Origin: Paludibacteraceae bacterium
GTDB lineage: Bacteria; Bacteroidota; Bacteroidia; Bacteroidales; Paludibacteraceae
Direction: 5' to 3'
NCBI GenBank assembly: GCA_024405875.1
Contig: JAKSOA010000001.1
Span: 62,001-126,000 of the forward strand
DNA length: 64,000 nucleotides
Shown: positions 17,868 to 27,178 of the stretch, piece by piece
Layout of the letters: each line of letters begins with the position of its first letter
How positions within the stretch are numbered: position 1 is the stretch's first letter
Program-made: the position numbers and the translations under genes
Notes under the pieces: model-generated
Told to the model about the DNA's origin: nothing
Databases searched by the model: none
What the model saw: only the letters and a program-made list of their open reading frames with translations

Positions 17868-18853
17868 CCAAAGAGGAGGTTCGGCAAATATTCAATAATC
17901 TGGGGGAGAGAGCAAAGTCATTCTTCTTTTCAAAAGATGTAATAGCCTTTCTTTTTTTTCTGATAGTATCAGCACTCTTCTGGGTAATAATGTCATTGAA
18001 TAAAACCAGTGACAGTTATTTTAGTGTCAACATAAAATACATTAATGTTCCTAAAGATATTGAATTCTCAGCAGAACTTCCATCCTCAATTTCCATAAAA
18101 TTAAAAGACAGGGGTATTGTGCTGTGGACATTGTTCAAAAATTCGCAAGACTCCCTTGTCTTTGATTTTGAGAAACACCCCGAAATTCACAACAACGGGA
18201 AAATAACCATAAGAACCGCCACAGAATTTGAGGGGCAGATTAAAGAGAGGATTCCCAACACAACCACAATTCTTGACTACGAGCCTAACTTCATAAACAT
18301 TGAGAAGGGTGCTCTGAAATCAAAGAAAGTGGTGGTGTCTCTTGTACGTAGCATAACCTGCGATGACCAATTCTGCTTCAGTGACTCCGCATCAATATCC
18401 CCTAAGAAAATAACAATTTTCGCACCTTCTGATATTATTGACTACATAGACACTGTACGCACTGAGGTTCTGCGTGCCAGAGACTTGACTGACACACTTG
18501 TCCAAAAGGTTAAAGTAGTGATGCCTAACCGGTGTAAGACAGACAATCCAACAGTTGAGGTTACTGTTCCAGTTGAAATCTACATAGAAGGTTTATTGAT
18601 GGTGCCAGTTAAAGTAATCAACGTACCACCGCACTATAACGTAAAGACTATTCCGAACGAGGTATCTGTAAAATACAATATTGGCAAAAGCAAGTTCGGC
18701 ACTATAAGACCAAGTTCATTCCAACTTTACATTGATTACAACGATATAATTGGAAGCAACAGCAAACGGCAGTTCATTACCGTTGACCGGTCTCCGTCAG
18801 GCGTCATAAACTACAAACTCTCTCCTGAGAGTGTTGAATACTTAATACAATAA
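17864..18853 (+). CDS. YbbR-domain protein
   Basis: The protein is 329 residues with one N-terminal membrane anchor (about 27-45). YbbR-like repeats follow in the extracytoplasmic part (VNIKYINVPKDIEF; VTVPVEIYIEGLLMVPVKVI). YbbR proteins are linked to cyclic-di-AMP cyclase regulation in Firmicutes; here the neighbours are yajC and coaE, so that role is uncertain. The stop overlaps the coaE ATG by one base. Confidence 0.82.
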   Translation: MTKEEVRQIFNNLGERAKSFFFSKDVIAFLFFLIVSALFWVIMSLNKTSDSYFSVNIKYINVPKDIEFSAELPSSISIKLKDRGIVLWTLFKNSQDSLVFDFEKHPEIHNNGKITIRTATEFEGQIKERIPNTTTILDYEPNFINIEKGALKSKKVVVSLVRSITCDDQFCFSDSASISPKKITIFAPSDIIDYIDTVRTEVLRARDLTDTLVQKVKVVMPNRCKTDNPTVEVTVPVEIYIEGLLMVPVKVINVPPHYNVKTIPNEVSVKYNIGKSKFGTIRPSSFQLYIDYNDIIGSNSKRQFITVDRSPSGVINYKLSPESVEYLIQ

Positions 18854-19554
18854 TGGTAATAGGGGTTACAGGCGGCATTGGAAGCGGCAAGTCATACGTA
18901 TGCAGACTGCTGGAGATTGCGTCATTGCCCGTATTCTACAGTGACGATGTGGCAAAGCGTCTTGTCAATGATGACCCCGATATCAAAAAATCAATAACAG
19001 AGCTCTTTGGAGAGGGGGCTTACATAGAGTTACGTTCCATTGATGAGAAAAAGACAGAAGAGAGAGTAAGACGCTTTATTCTTGACCGCAAATTCATTTC
19101 TGAAAAAATATTCAATGACTCCACTCTGAGGGAGAAGATGAACGCAATTGTACACCCTGCCGTTTTCAAGGCATTTGAGCATTGGAAAGAGGAACAGAAT
19201 TCAAATGTAGTTGTAGTGGAGAGCGCTCTCCTTTTTGAGAGCGGAATGAGCAAATATGTTGACAAGGTCATAGTTGTCTCCGCACCTGAAGAGGTGAAAA
19301 TAGCACGTCTGCAAAAACGTGACTCACTGAGCGAGGCTGAGATAAGGCAGAGAATGAAGAGCCAGTGCAGTGACGCGGAGAGACTGCGGCAAGCCGACTA
19401 CATAATCACAAACGGTCTGAGAGATGATATAAACGCTCAAGTTTTCAAAGTACTTGTCAGCATACAGAACCAGATATTTGACAAGTCACCAGACTCCGCA
19501 GATGACTCTACAAGCGTGTCTTATACGCACAATCAAACTTCCCCTTTGAAATAG
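18853..19554 (+). CDS. coaE: Dephospho-CoA kinase
   Basis: This enzyme does the last step of coenzyme A synthesis. It has the P-loop GVTGGIGSGKS at the N-terminus, the YSDDVAKRLV acceptor-site segment and HPAVFKAF. At 233 residues it is longer than the usual 200 because of a low-complexity tail (SADDSTSVSYTHNQTSPLK). That tail lies in a 47-base overlap with def on the other strand. Confidence 0.93.
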   Translation: MVIGVTGGIGSGKSYVCRLLEIASLPVFYSDDVAKRLVNDDPDIKKSITELFGEGAYIELRSIDEKKTEERVRRFILDRKFISEKIFNDSTLREKMNAIVHPAVFKAFEHWKEEQNSNVVVVESALLFESGMSKYVDKVIVVSAPEEVKIARLQKRDSLSEAEIRQRMKSQCSDAERLRQADYIITNGLRDDINAQVFKVLVSIQNQIFDKSPDSADDSTSVSYTHNQTSPLK

Positions 19555-20056
19555 CCACAAGTTTTTTTGATATCAACTGCTTGCGTATAAGAGAGATACG
19601 GTCTGTATAGACGTGTCCCTCAAGGTGGTCATATTCGTGCTGAATTGCACGAGCGGGGAATTTTGAATACACCTCAACGTGCTCAACCCAATTCTCATCA
19701 AAATAGCGGATTCTTATTGATACTGAACGGCGGACATTCTCAGATAAGCCAGGAATACTCAGACAACCTTCAGACGCCGTCTCCTCATCTTCACTGAACT
19801 CCTCTATGACAGGGTTTATAAACGTCTTCTTGAAATTCTTAAAATCAGGCAAATCATCAGCAAGCGGTGACAAGTCAATAATAAACAGTCTTATGGAGAG
19901 TCCTATCTGTGGTGCCGCAAGCCCCACTCCCTCAGACTTCTGTAATGTTCTGTACATATCAGAGATAAGGGTCTGAAGCTCAGGGTAATCTTTTCCTATT
20001 GGCAGGGCAACCTTCTTCAGCACCGGGTTGCCGTAAACTACTATCGGGTAAATCAT
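19508..20056 (-). CDS. def: Peptide deformylase
   Basis: This is a 182-residue metalloenzyme that removes the formyl group from nascent proteins. All three motifs are present: GVGLAAPQIG, EGCLSIPG (metal Cys) and QHEYDHLEG (the HExxH metal site). It is downstream of ruvX on the same strand with a repeat-rich gap. The 3' end overlaps coaE. Confidence 0.95.
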   Translation of the reverse strand: MIYPIVVYGNPVLKKVALPIGKDYPELQTLISDMYRTLQKSEGVGLAAPQIGLSIRLFIIDLSPLADDLPDFKNFKKTFINPVIEEFSEDEETASEGCLSIPGLSENVRRSVSIRIRYFDENWVEHVEVYSKFPARAIQHEYDHLEGHVYTDRISLIRKQLISKKLVAISKGKFDCAYKTRL

Positions 20057-20061
20057 ATTCA

Positions 20062-20139
20062 GTTAAAAGTTGATAGTTGACAGTTGATAGTTGACAGTGA
20101 TAATTCATTGTCCACTGTCCACTCTCCACTGTCCACTCA
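20062..20139. repeat. Simple direct-repeat tracts between def and ruvX
   Basis: Two tracts lie side by side: units of AGTTGATAGTTGACAG and units of TGTCCACTGTCCACTC. The second runs into the ruvX coding end and encodes its last residues (WRVDSGQ). Confidence 0.7.
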
Positions 20140-20551
20140 TTAAGTAATCTTGCAATATTATTGTGGCGCTAATCTTATCAACAAGCGCCTTGTTTGCTCT
20201 GTCAGATTTCTTCAAACCTGCGTCTATCATTGCTTTATGCGCAAGCACAGATGTGAAACGCTCATCAAAGAAATCTATCCTCATGTTTGGCAACCTCTTT
20301 TTCAGATTACCTACAAAAGGATTTATATAATTCATTGATTCAGACGGCTTGCCATTAACCTGCTTTGGCAACCCTACTACAATACACTCAACATCGTTGG
20401 CAGCCACATAGTTACAAATATAATCCAAAACATCAGGGGTATCTACAGTGGTAAGACCGCCGGCTATAATTCCCAACGGGTCAGAGACCGCAAGTCCCAC
20501 CCGTTTCTTTCCGTAATCAACAGCCAAAATTCTGCCCATATTGTAATCCAA
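20105..20551 (-). CDS. ruvX: RuvX/YqgF-type putative pre-16S rRNA nuclease
   Basis: This protein is about 148 residues with an RNase H fold: ILAVDYGKKRVGLAVSDPLG, VVGLPKQVNGKPSE and FFDERFTSVLAHKAM carry the conserved acidic residues. It processes the 5' end of 16S rRNA in E. coli. Met5 (MGRILAVDYG) is a likely alternative start. The C-terminal seven or so residues come from the simple repeat and look like a recent extension. Confidence 0.88.
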   Translation of the reverse strand: MDYNMGRILAVDYGKKRVGLAVSDPLGIIAGGLTTVDTPDVLDYICNYVAANDVECIVVGLPKQVNGKPSESMNYINPFVGNLKKRLPNMRIDFFDERFTSVLAHKAMIDAGLKKSDRANKALVDKISATIILQDYLMSGQWRVDSGQ

Positions 20552-20555
20552 ATCA

Positions 20556-20587
20556 TTTGCAAAGGTAATAAAAATTATTTATCTTTG
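20556..20587 (+). promoter_or_regulatory. galE promoter
   Basis: TTTG (20556-20559) and TATCTTTG (20580-20587) are 20 bases apart, an exact match to the phylum's promoter pattern. The galE ATG follows 24 bases later. Confidence 0.75.
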
Positions 20588-20611
20588 TAGTTTGCAATCA
20601 TATATGAAGAA

Positions 20612-21625
20612 ATGAAGATTTTAGTTACAGGCGGAACAGGTTACATTGGTTCCCACACAGTAGTAGAACTAATCAATGCAGGCCACACGCCTGTCATTGT
20701 TGACAATCTGTCAAACTCCAACATCGGGGTACTTGACGGAATAAAGAGTATAACAGGCGAATCAGTTTCTTTCTACCAAGTTGATGTTACTGATATACAG
20801 GCACTTGACAAGGTCTTTTCTGAAAACCACGATATCAAGGGGATCATCCATTTTGCGGCAAGCAAAGCTGTGGGAGAGTCAGTAAAAGAGCCGTTGAAAT
20901 ATTACAGGAACAATCTTGTGGGGCTTATGAATATTCTGGAATGTATGAAAAAGCATAAGGTAGGTTCTCTTGTCTTCTCATCTTCCTGCACGGTCTACGG
21001 ACAACCGGACATACTCCCTGTAACGGAGAACGCCCCAATAAAACCCGCCCTCTCACCTTACGGCAACACAAAGCAGATTTGCGAGGAGATTATACGTGAC
21101 ACAGTGGCATCTTGTGAGGGATTGCACGCAATACTTCTACGCTATTTCAACCCGATAGGAGCCCACCCGTCCGCATTAATTGGAGAACTACCCCTCGGTG
21201 TGCCTCAGAATCTTATACCATACGTAACACAAACCGCCGCAGGCATACGTGAGTGTCTCACAATATTCGGAGATGACTATGACACACCTGACGGCTCCTG
21301 CATAAGAGACTATATCAATGTTACAGACCTTGCCAAGGCTCACGTAGTGTCAGTTGACAGAATGGAGAACGGGAAACAGGAGTCAGATGTTGAGGTGTTC
21401 AACATAGGTACAGGACGTGGCACATCAGTATTTGAGATAGTGAATATGTTTGAGAAAGTCACAGGCGTGAAACTGAACTATAAAGTAGGACATCGCCGTG
21501 AGGGTGACATAGAAAAGGTATGGGCCGACGCAACCATTGCAAACAATACTCTCGGCTGGAAGGCCGAAAAAACTATGGAAGAGACCCTCGCTTCCGCTTG
21601 GAAGTGGCAACAATCATTAAAATAG
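20612..21625 (+). CDS. galE: UDP-glucose 4-epimerase
   Basis: This 337-residue short-chain dehydrogenase-type enzyme interconverts UDP-glucose and UDP-galactose. It has the NAD-binding GGTGYIGSHT, the catalytic SSSCTVYG and YGNTKQ (YxxxK), and the sugar-binding LRYFNPIGAHPS. The product feeds galactose use and surface glycan synthesis. The next gene begins about ten bases downstream. Confidence 0.95.
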   Translation: MKILVTGGTGYIGSHTVVELINAGHTPVIVDNLSNSNIGVLDGIKSITGESVSFYQVDVTDIQALDKVFSENHDIKGIIHFAASKAVGESVKEPLKYYRNNLVGLMNILECMKKHKVGSLVFSSSCTVYGQPDILPVTENAPIKPALSPYGNTKQICEEIIRDTVASCEGLHAILLRYFNPIGAHPSALIGELPLGVPQNLIPYVTQTAAGIRECLTIFGDDYDTPDGSCIRDYINVTDLAKAHVVSVDRMENGKQESDVEVFNIGTGRGTSVFEIVNMFEKVTGVKLNYKVGHRREGDIEKVWADATIANNTLGWKAEKTMEETLASAWKWQQSLK

Positions 21626-21634
21626 TTGGAAAAT

Positions 21635-22702
21635 ATGAGAAACGCATTCTTTTTACTATTGATGACCTTACTTTCTATCTCAGTTTCATTCGCTGAGGGA
21701 AAGAAAAAAGCTGTGGTGGCAAGCACCATACAACTGTCTGAGCAGGAGATTCTCTATAATGAAGGACTGGAATTGTTGAAAAAAGGAGACTACAATGAGG
21801 CTGCCTCAAAATTTACAATAGCAATATCAATTGACTCCCTATTTGTAAATGCTTACTACAATAGAGCCATTGCATATACTGAACAGGGGGTGTACAACCG
21901 TGCTATGAGCGACATTGAGACGGTCATAAGATTATTTGGCGCAAATGATAATGCGGATAACCACGTACTTAAAGCAAAAATTCACTACGGCATCGGCGAC
22001 GTGACAAGTGCCATTGAAGAGATTGACAGAGCACTTGAAATCTCTCCGTCTAATAACAATGCCCTGCTTGACAAAGCCGCACTTTTTCAGGCGACTGGCA
22101 AGTATGATATGGCACGTTCCACCTACACCAAATACAACTATAAGACAGGAGGAGACGCATATTCATATAATGAGTTAGGGAACTGCTACAATAAGACCGG
22201 AGATAAAAGAGTGGCTCTTGATTGTTACAGAAAGGCTTATTACGCAGATTCTACAAACAACACTGTTAAATTCAATCTTGCAAAGGGAATCTGGGAGTTT
22301 GACAAGGATACGGCAAATGCGTTGTATATGGTTGACGCACTTATTAAAACCGATTTGACTAATGCCGAATACTACAATTTGAAAGGATATATCTGTTATC
22401 AGGCGGGAGACACCGCCAAAGCGAATGCAAATTTTGACCTTGCAATAAAGAACAACAACAATCTTGCACAGGCTCATAACGGCAAAGGGCTTATACAAAT
22501 TACGGCAGGAAACTACACTGAGGCTATCAAGCATTTCAATAACGCAATAGCGGCAAACATAAACTATACAGACGCATACATAAACAGAGGTATCGCAAAA
22601 GAGGAGTTTAAAGATTACACCGGAGCCTGTGAAGACTTCAAAAGAGCGTCGGAACTTGGTGACGCAAACGCCACCGCATACTTTAACAAACAATGCAAAT
22701 AG
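21635..22702 (+). CDS. Exported tetratricopeptide-repeat protein
   Basis: The protein is about 355 residues from ATG 21635. A signal peptide ends near SFA (about residue 20). At least seven TPR-like units follow (NEGLELLKKGDYNEAASKF, AYYNRAIAYTEQGVYNRA, NGKGLIQITAGNYTEAIKHF and others). TPRs mediate protein-protein contacts. It lies directly before an OmpA-type protein with a 10-base overlap if that gene starts at 22693, suggesting that the two act together at the cell envelope (inference). Confidence 0.8.
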   Translation: MRNAFFLLLMTLLSISVSFAEGKKKAVVASTIQLSEQEILYNEGLELLKKGDYNEAASKFTIAISIDSLFVNAYYNRAIAYTEQGVYNRAMSDIETVIRLFGANDNADNHVLKAKIHYGIGDVTSAIEEIDRALEISPSNNNALLDKAALFQATGKYDMARSTYTKYNYKTGGDAYSYNELGNCYNKTGDKRVALDCYRKAYYADSTNNTVKFNLAKGIWEFDKDTANALYMVDALIKTDLTNAEYYNLKGYICYQAGDTAKANANFDLAIKNNNNLAQAHNGKGLIQITAGNYTEAIKHFNNAIAANINYTDAYINRGIAKEEFKDYTGACEDFKRASELGDANATAYFNKQCK

Positions 22703-22704
22703 AG

Positions 22705-24258
22705 ATGAAAAAGATATTGACAATAGTGTTAAGCCTGACTTCCGCCACGCTTTTGGCTCAAAGTTTCAAGTGTTATATAACCCCAGTTGAAAATATTAAC
22801 ACAGAGAGGAATGAGTATAACACAGTATTCAATACTGATTACACTAAGTTCACTTACACAGAATCCAAAATATCAAAACACGGTGACAGCAAAGAAGTTG
22901 TAATGAGTGCCACAATGGAGAATGGAGAATGGACTCCCAAGGGCAAGATACTCGCACTTGGCAACAAAGTCTCTCACATTGACATCGTGGAATGGGTTAC
23001 AAATGACACTGTCTACGTTTACAAAGGACGTAATTCCGGAAAAATCTACATATATGCCTTCACTGGTAAAAAGTGGAAGAAATCCGGAAAAATGAAAATA
23101 TGCAAGACCAGGATAAAAAAGTGTTGCCTGAATTCAAAAGGTAACATATTATATTTTTCCACCTGCGATAAAAAATCCGGGCTTGGCGGGCAAGACATTT
23201 ATGCGTGTCAAAAGATTTCAGGCGACAAATGGGATAAGCCTATTAATCTTGGGCCTGATGTCAATTCACCTTCTGATGATATAGCACCTTTCATTGCCGA
23301 TAATGGTATGCTCTTCTTCTCTTCTGACAGAGAGGGCGGCAACGGAGGATTTGACATATATGCCACAGAACTTGACAGCGGCAAATGGAGCACTCCGGTA
23401 AATTTAGGAGAGCCCGTAAACTCACCTGAAGATGATGCGTTTCTCACAATGACAAACAATGAACGTGACGCATATTTTGCATCCAATAGGGTTGGTGGCA
23501 AGGGTGGTATGGATTTATACAAGATAACCTTCATTCTACCTAAAAGACTCGCTGACGCATTACCTCAAGAGAAGACACTCTTGACAGACAAACTACTATC
23601 TGACATACGTTTACAGAAAGAGAGTCATCTTGACTCAACAAAAATCACCCTGCTTAAAGGTATGATTATGGGTGATGACTCTGTTTATCTAAAGGCCAAA
23701 GTGGCATTGTCTGACAATGGGTTACATCAGGTTATAGCGACACAGGAGGCTGAAGATAATGGTGCATATGAGATTATTCTTCCTGGCGGAGCAAACTATG
23801 GCATTGCTGTAAGTTATCCGGGATATCTCTTCCACTCAGAGAACTTTGACCTCCCTGAACAAACTGAATATAAAGAGATTAAGAAAGACATAGTGCTCAA
23901 GAGGCTTGCGACCGGCAAAAATGTGGCTCTAAGAAATATGTTCTTTGAGACAGGCAAGAGTGATTTGAATGAAGCCTCAATAACTGAACTTGCCAATGTA
24001 ATTAAGCTTCTTAATGACAACCCTACCCTGCATATAGAGATTGAAGGACATACAGACAACACTGGCTCAAAAGCGTACAACCAGAAATTATCTGAGGCGC
24101 GTGCTAAATCTGTTGTTGACTATCTTATAGACCACGGAATTGACGCTGGCAGACTCACTTCAAAGGGATATGGATTAAGTAAGCCTGTAGCAAGCAACAA
24201 AACCGCTGAAGGACGTGCGGAGAACCGCCGTACTGAATTGCTCATAACTAAATTCTAA
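22705..24258 (+). CDS. OmpA-family protein with PD40 propeller repeats
   Basis: This protein is about 517 residues. A signal peptide ends near LLA. The middle (about 150-290) carries WD40-like PD40 repeats (GGQDIYACQ; GNGGFDIYATE; GKGGMDLYKI). A small carboxypeptidase-regulatory-like segment follows. The C-terminal OmpA domain (FFETGKSDLNEAS, IEGHTDNTGSKAYNQKLSEARA) binds peptidoglycan. This architecture is frequent in Bacteroidota. ATG 22693 is an alternative start that overlaps the TPR gene; MKKILTIVLSL from 22705 is the better signal start. Confidence 0.85.
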   Translation: MKKILTIVLSLTSATLLAQSFKCYITPVENINTERNEYNTVFNTDYTKFTYTESKISKHGDSKEVVMSATMENGEWTPKGKILALGNKVSHIDIVEWVTNDTVYVYKGRNSGKIYIYAFTGKKWKKSGKMKICKTRIKKCCLNSKGNILYFSTCDKKSGLGGQDIYACQKISGDKWDKPINLGPDVNSPSDDIAPFIADNGMLFFSSDREGGNGGFDIYATELDSGKWSTPVNLGEPVNSPEDDAFLTMTNNERDAYFASNRVGGKGGMDLYKITFILPKRLADALPQEKTLLTDKLLSDIRLQKESHLDSTKITLLKGMIMGDDSVYLKAKVALSDNGLHQVIATQEAEDNGAYEIILPGGANYGIAVSYPGYLFHSENFDLPEQTEYKEIKKDIVLKRLATGKNVALRNMFFETGKSDLNEASITELANVIKLLNDNPTLHIEIEGHTDNTGSKAYNQKLSEARAKSVVDYLIDHGIDAGRLTSKGYGLSKPVASNKTAEGRAENRRTELLITKF

Positions 24259-24262
24259 AGAT

Positions 24263-25051
24263 ATGACTCCATACAAGTTCAATGTTCAGGAAACCACTGA
24301 CGCTCTTATTGACTGGATAAGGGATTGGTTCGGCAAGAACGGCGACAATGAGACCAAGGCTTTGCTTGGAATAAGCGGTGGCAAAGACTCCACGGTTGTA
24401 GCGGGGCTTCTTGTAAAAGCGCTTGGCAAGGAACGAGTCATCGGGGTACTTATGCCTAACGGCATACAACCAGATATAGAAGACTCTCTTGCGGTTGTAA
24501 GGCATCTTGGAATTAAACATTATGTTATTAACATAAACAACGCCTTCAATGGCATCACATCTGAGATAGGGAACGCATTGGGCACACAGGAGACAACACC
24601 GCAGTATAAGACAAACACTCCGGCGCGTATAAGAATGACCACTCTTTACGGTGTGGCGGCTCAAATTGGGAACTGCCGCATAGCAAACACCTGTAACCGC
24701 AGTGAGGACGTGCAAGGATACTCAACTCATTATGGTGACAGTGCCGGTGACTTCTCACCGCTCAGCAAACTGACCACAGAAGAGGTTGTAAGCATCGGGG
24801 ATTACATCGGGCTGCCTCTGAATCTTACCCACAAAGTACCTTCTGACGGTATGTGCGGTAAGAGTGATGAGGATAATCTTGGCTGGACATACGCAGAAAT
24901 CAACCGCATAATACGCAGGAATGAGAAGGGGGAACACTATGAAGCCATAGTAAACAAATACAAGTGGATGAAATTCAAACTTGAGATTGTGCGGATACCG
25001 GCTTTTATGCCCGGGCTACCTGATTATTTTGCAGAAACATTCGGAATATAA
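24263..25051 (+). CDS. nadE: NAD synthetase (ammonia-dependent form)
   Basis: This 262-residue enzyme makes NAD from nicotinate adenine dinucleotide. It has the P-loop LLGISGGKDSTVVAGL, the substrate segment NTCNRSED and KVPSDGMCGKSDED. There is no glutaminase domain, so it uses free ammonia or a separate amidotransferase. Only four bases separate it from the OmpA gene upstream. Confidence 0.93.
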   Translation: MTPYKFNVQETTDALIDWIRDWFGKNGDNETKALLGISGGKDSTVVAGLLVKALGKERVIGVLMPNGIQPDIEDSLAVVRHLGIKHYVININNAFNGITSEIGNALGTQETTPQYKTNTPARIRMTTLYGVAAQIGNCRIANTCNRSEDVQGYSTHYGDSAGDFSPLSKLTTEEVVSIGDYIGLPLNLTHKVPSDGMCGKSDEDNLGWTYAEINRIIRRNEKGEHYEAIVNKYKWMKFKLEIVRIPAFMPGLPDYFAETFGI

Positions 25052-25064
25052 AAAACATACGCTT

Positions 25065-26738
25065 ATGATTGAACAGAACTTCATTAAACTGCTTGAGAAG
25101 AGTTTCATTGAGAACTGGGACCTCCCGGCCTACACCAATTACTCTAAGAAACAGACCTATACCTACGGTGAGGCAGCCGCACAGATAGCACGTCTGCACC
25201 TGCTGTTCCGTGAAGCCAACGTACAACAAGGAGACAAGATTTCTCTAATAGGAAAGAACACTCCCGCATGGGCTATCACATACATTGCGGTTGTCACATA
25301 CGGAGCAGTCATAGTTCCTATACTTCAGGATTTCAATCCTAATGACGTTCACCATATTGTAAATCATTCTGATTCAGTAATGCTGTTCTGCAGCGATAAG
25401 AATTGGGATAACCTGGAAGAGGAGAAAATGGACAACCTGCTTGCCGTATTCTCTCTTGATGATTTCCGCTGCATACACCAACGTGACGGAGAGGGTTTGC
25501 AAAAGGTAATGCTGAACCTTGACACCATATTCAAAAAGGCATATCCTAAAGGCTATACGGCTGACGATATTTGTTATGCGGAGCGTGAGAATCAAGAACT
25601 TGCAATGATAAGTTACACATCAGGCACTACCGGATTCAGCAAAGGGGTTATGATTAGCGGAAACGCCCTTGCGGCAAATGTCACCTTTGGCATTGAGACA
25701 CACCTGCTTGAACGTGGAGACCGTGTCCTGGCGTTCCTGCCACTGGCACACGCGTATGGTATGGCTTTTGATTTTCTGACATCAACCTGCGTAGGCTCTC
25801 ACACATATCTTCTAAATAAGATTCCAAGCCCTAAAGTGCTTATGAAGGCTTTTGAAGAGATTAAGCCTACAATGATATTCACCGTACCTCTTATTATGGA
25901 GAAGATATATAAGAAGCAACTGCAACCTGAACTCTCAAAAAAGAGTATGAGGCTGGCGTTGAGCATCCCTTACCTTGATGACAAGATATACGCCACAGTA
26001 AAGAAGGGGCTGGACGCTGCTTTAGGAGGTGTATTCAAAGAGGTCATCATTGGCGGAGCCCCTCTCAATAAAGAGGTGGAGGATTTCCTGAAAAAAATCA
26101 AATTCCGCTATACTGTAGGGTATGGTATGACTGAATGCGCTCCTCTTGTTTGTTATGAGGACTGGTCAAAATTCAAGCAATACTCCGTTGGAAAGCCATT
26201 GCCGCTTATGGAGGTGAAGATTGATTCAAATGACCCGGTCAACGTTGCAGGCGAGATTCTTGTTCGTGGTGAGAATGTTATGAGCGGATACTATAAGAAT
26301 ATTGAGGCAACTAAAAGTGCTTTCATTGAGGGCGGATGGATGCGTACCGGAGACATAGGGGTGCTTGACACTGAGGGGAACCTATTTATCAAAGGACGTT
26401 GCAAGACTATGATTCTTGGTGCCAATGGACAAAACATCTATCCTGAAGAGATTGAAGAGAAACTGAACAACCTGCCATTTGTAATGGAGAGTCTGGTCAT
26501 TGACCGTGACAACAAACTCTTTGCTCTTGTATACCCCGACTATGATGCAGTTGACGCCGCAGGAATTTCTCACGATGATATGGATATAATTATGGAGGAA
26601 AACCGCAAGCAACTTAACACTCAGGTTGGAAGTTATGAGAATATAGCCAAAATAATTCTCTATCCTACTGAGTTTGTGAAGACTCCTAAGAGGAATATTC
26701 GTCGGTATTTATACACAAATCTCAACATTAATGTATAA
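25065..26738 (+). CDS. Long-chain fatty acid--CoA ligase (AMP-binding)
   Basis: This protein is about 557 residues from ATG 25065 (MIEQNFIKLLEKSF). The ANL-superfamily P-loop is SYTSGTTGFSKGVM, followed by YGMTECAPLV, MRTGDIG and the KGRCKTMI hinge. It activates fatty acids to acyl-CoA through an acyl-AMP. It resembles the FadD15-like membrane-associated group. It follows nadE by 13 bases. Confidence 0.88.
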   Translation: MIEQNFIKLLEKSFIENWDLPAYTNYSKKQTYTYGEAAAQIARLHLLFREANVQQGDKISLIGKNTPAWAITYIAVVTYGAVIVPILQDFNPNDVHHIVNHSDSVMLFCSDKNWDNLEEEKMDNLLAVFSLDDFRCIHQRDGEGLQKVMLNLDTIFKKAYPKGYTADDICYAERENQELAMISYTSGTTGFSKGVMISGNALAANVTFGIETHLLERGDRVLAFLPLAHAYGMAFDFLTSTCVGSHTYLLNKIPSPKVLMKAFEEIKPTMIFTVPLIMEKIYKKQLQPELSKKSMRLALSIPYLDDKIYATVKKGLDAALGGVFKEVIIGGAPLNKEVEDFLKKIKFRYTVGYGMTECAPLVCYEDWSKFKQYSVGKPLPLMEVKIDSNDPVNVAGEILVRGENVMSGYYKNIEATKSAFIEGGWMRTGDIGVLDTEGNLFIKGRCKTMILGANGQNIYPEEIEEKLNNLPFVMESLVIDRDNKLFALVYPDYDAVDAAGISHDDMDIIMEENRKQLNTQVGSYENIAKIILYPTEFVKTPKRNIRRYLYTNLNINV

Positions 26739-26824
26739 TTCGTCAAATACAATACAAAAGTATTACGCATTTTATACGCCTAAAAAGCGGATTGTCAGCA
26801 TAATTACAAAAAAATTTAAAATAT

Positions 26825-26857
26825 TTTGAACATTTTAGAAAATAATACATACCTTTG
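26825..26857 (+). promoter_or_regulatory. Promoter of the small lipoprotein gene
   Basis: TTTG (26825-26828) and TACCTTTG (26850-26857) are 21 bases apart, a full match. The leader to the ATG at 26908 would be about 45 bases and is very AT-rich. Confidence 0.7.
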
Positions 26858-26907
26858 CACCTGAAATCTAAAAAACAATTGTTATTTAATTTTAAATTTT
26901 TACCACA

Positions 26908-27099
26908 ATGAAGAAATTAGTTTTATTCGTAGCTACAGTTGTAGCAGTAGCTCTTGCAGCTTGTTCTAACAATGCTGAGGAGGCAGAGGCTACAGAAGAG
27001 GTTGAGGCTATTGAGGCTCCTGCTGAAGAGGTTATTGATACTCTTGCCGCTGCTGCTGACACCACAGCTGCTGTAGTTGAGGAAGTTGTTGCTGAATAA
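26908..27099 (+). CDS. Small acidic Ala/Glu-rich lipoprotein
   Basis: The protein has 63 residues. Lipobox LAAC ends the signal peptide at residue 19. The mature part is almost only Ala, Glu, Val, Asp and Thr (EEAEATEEVEAIEAPAEE and onward), low in complexity and strongly acidic. A complete promoter and a strong terminator bracket it, so it is an independent transcript. It could be an abundant envelope lipoprotein; no function is known to me. Confidence 0.75.
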   Translation: MKKLVLFVATVVAVALAACSNNAEEAEATEEVEAIEAPAEEVIDTLAAAADTTAAVVEEVVAE

Positions 27100-27121
27100 T
27101 ATCACCAACCTATCCTTTTTA

Positions 27122-27157
27122 ATAAAACGGTGAAGCCTGTGCTTTACCGTTTTTTTT
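27122..27157 (+). terminator. Intrinsic terminator after the small lipoprotein gene
   Basis: AAAACGGT pairs with ACCGTTTT around a 14-base loop. Eight T residues follow. Confidence 0.85.
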
Positions 27158-27178
27158 AATTAATCCTTTGACCCTATT

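Noticed and set aside
22175..22723. A 182-residue minus-strand frame over the TPR gene
   Set aside because: It is a shadow of the TPR repeats, Cys- and Val-rich with no family resemblance.
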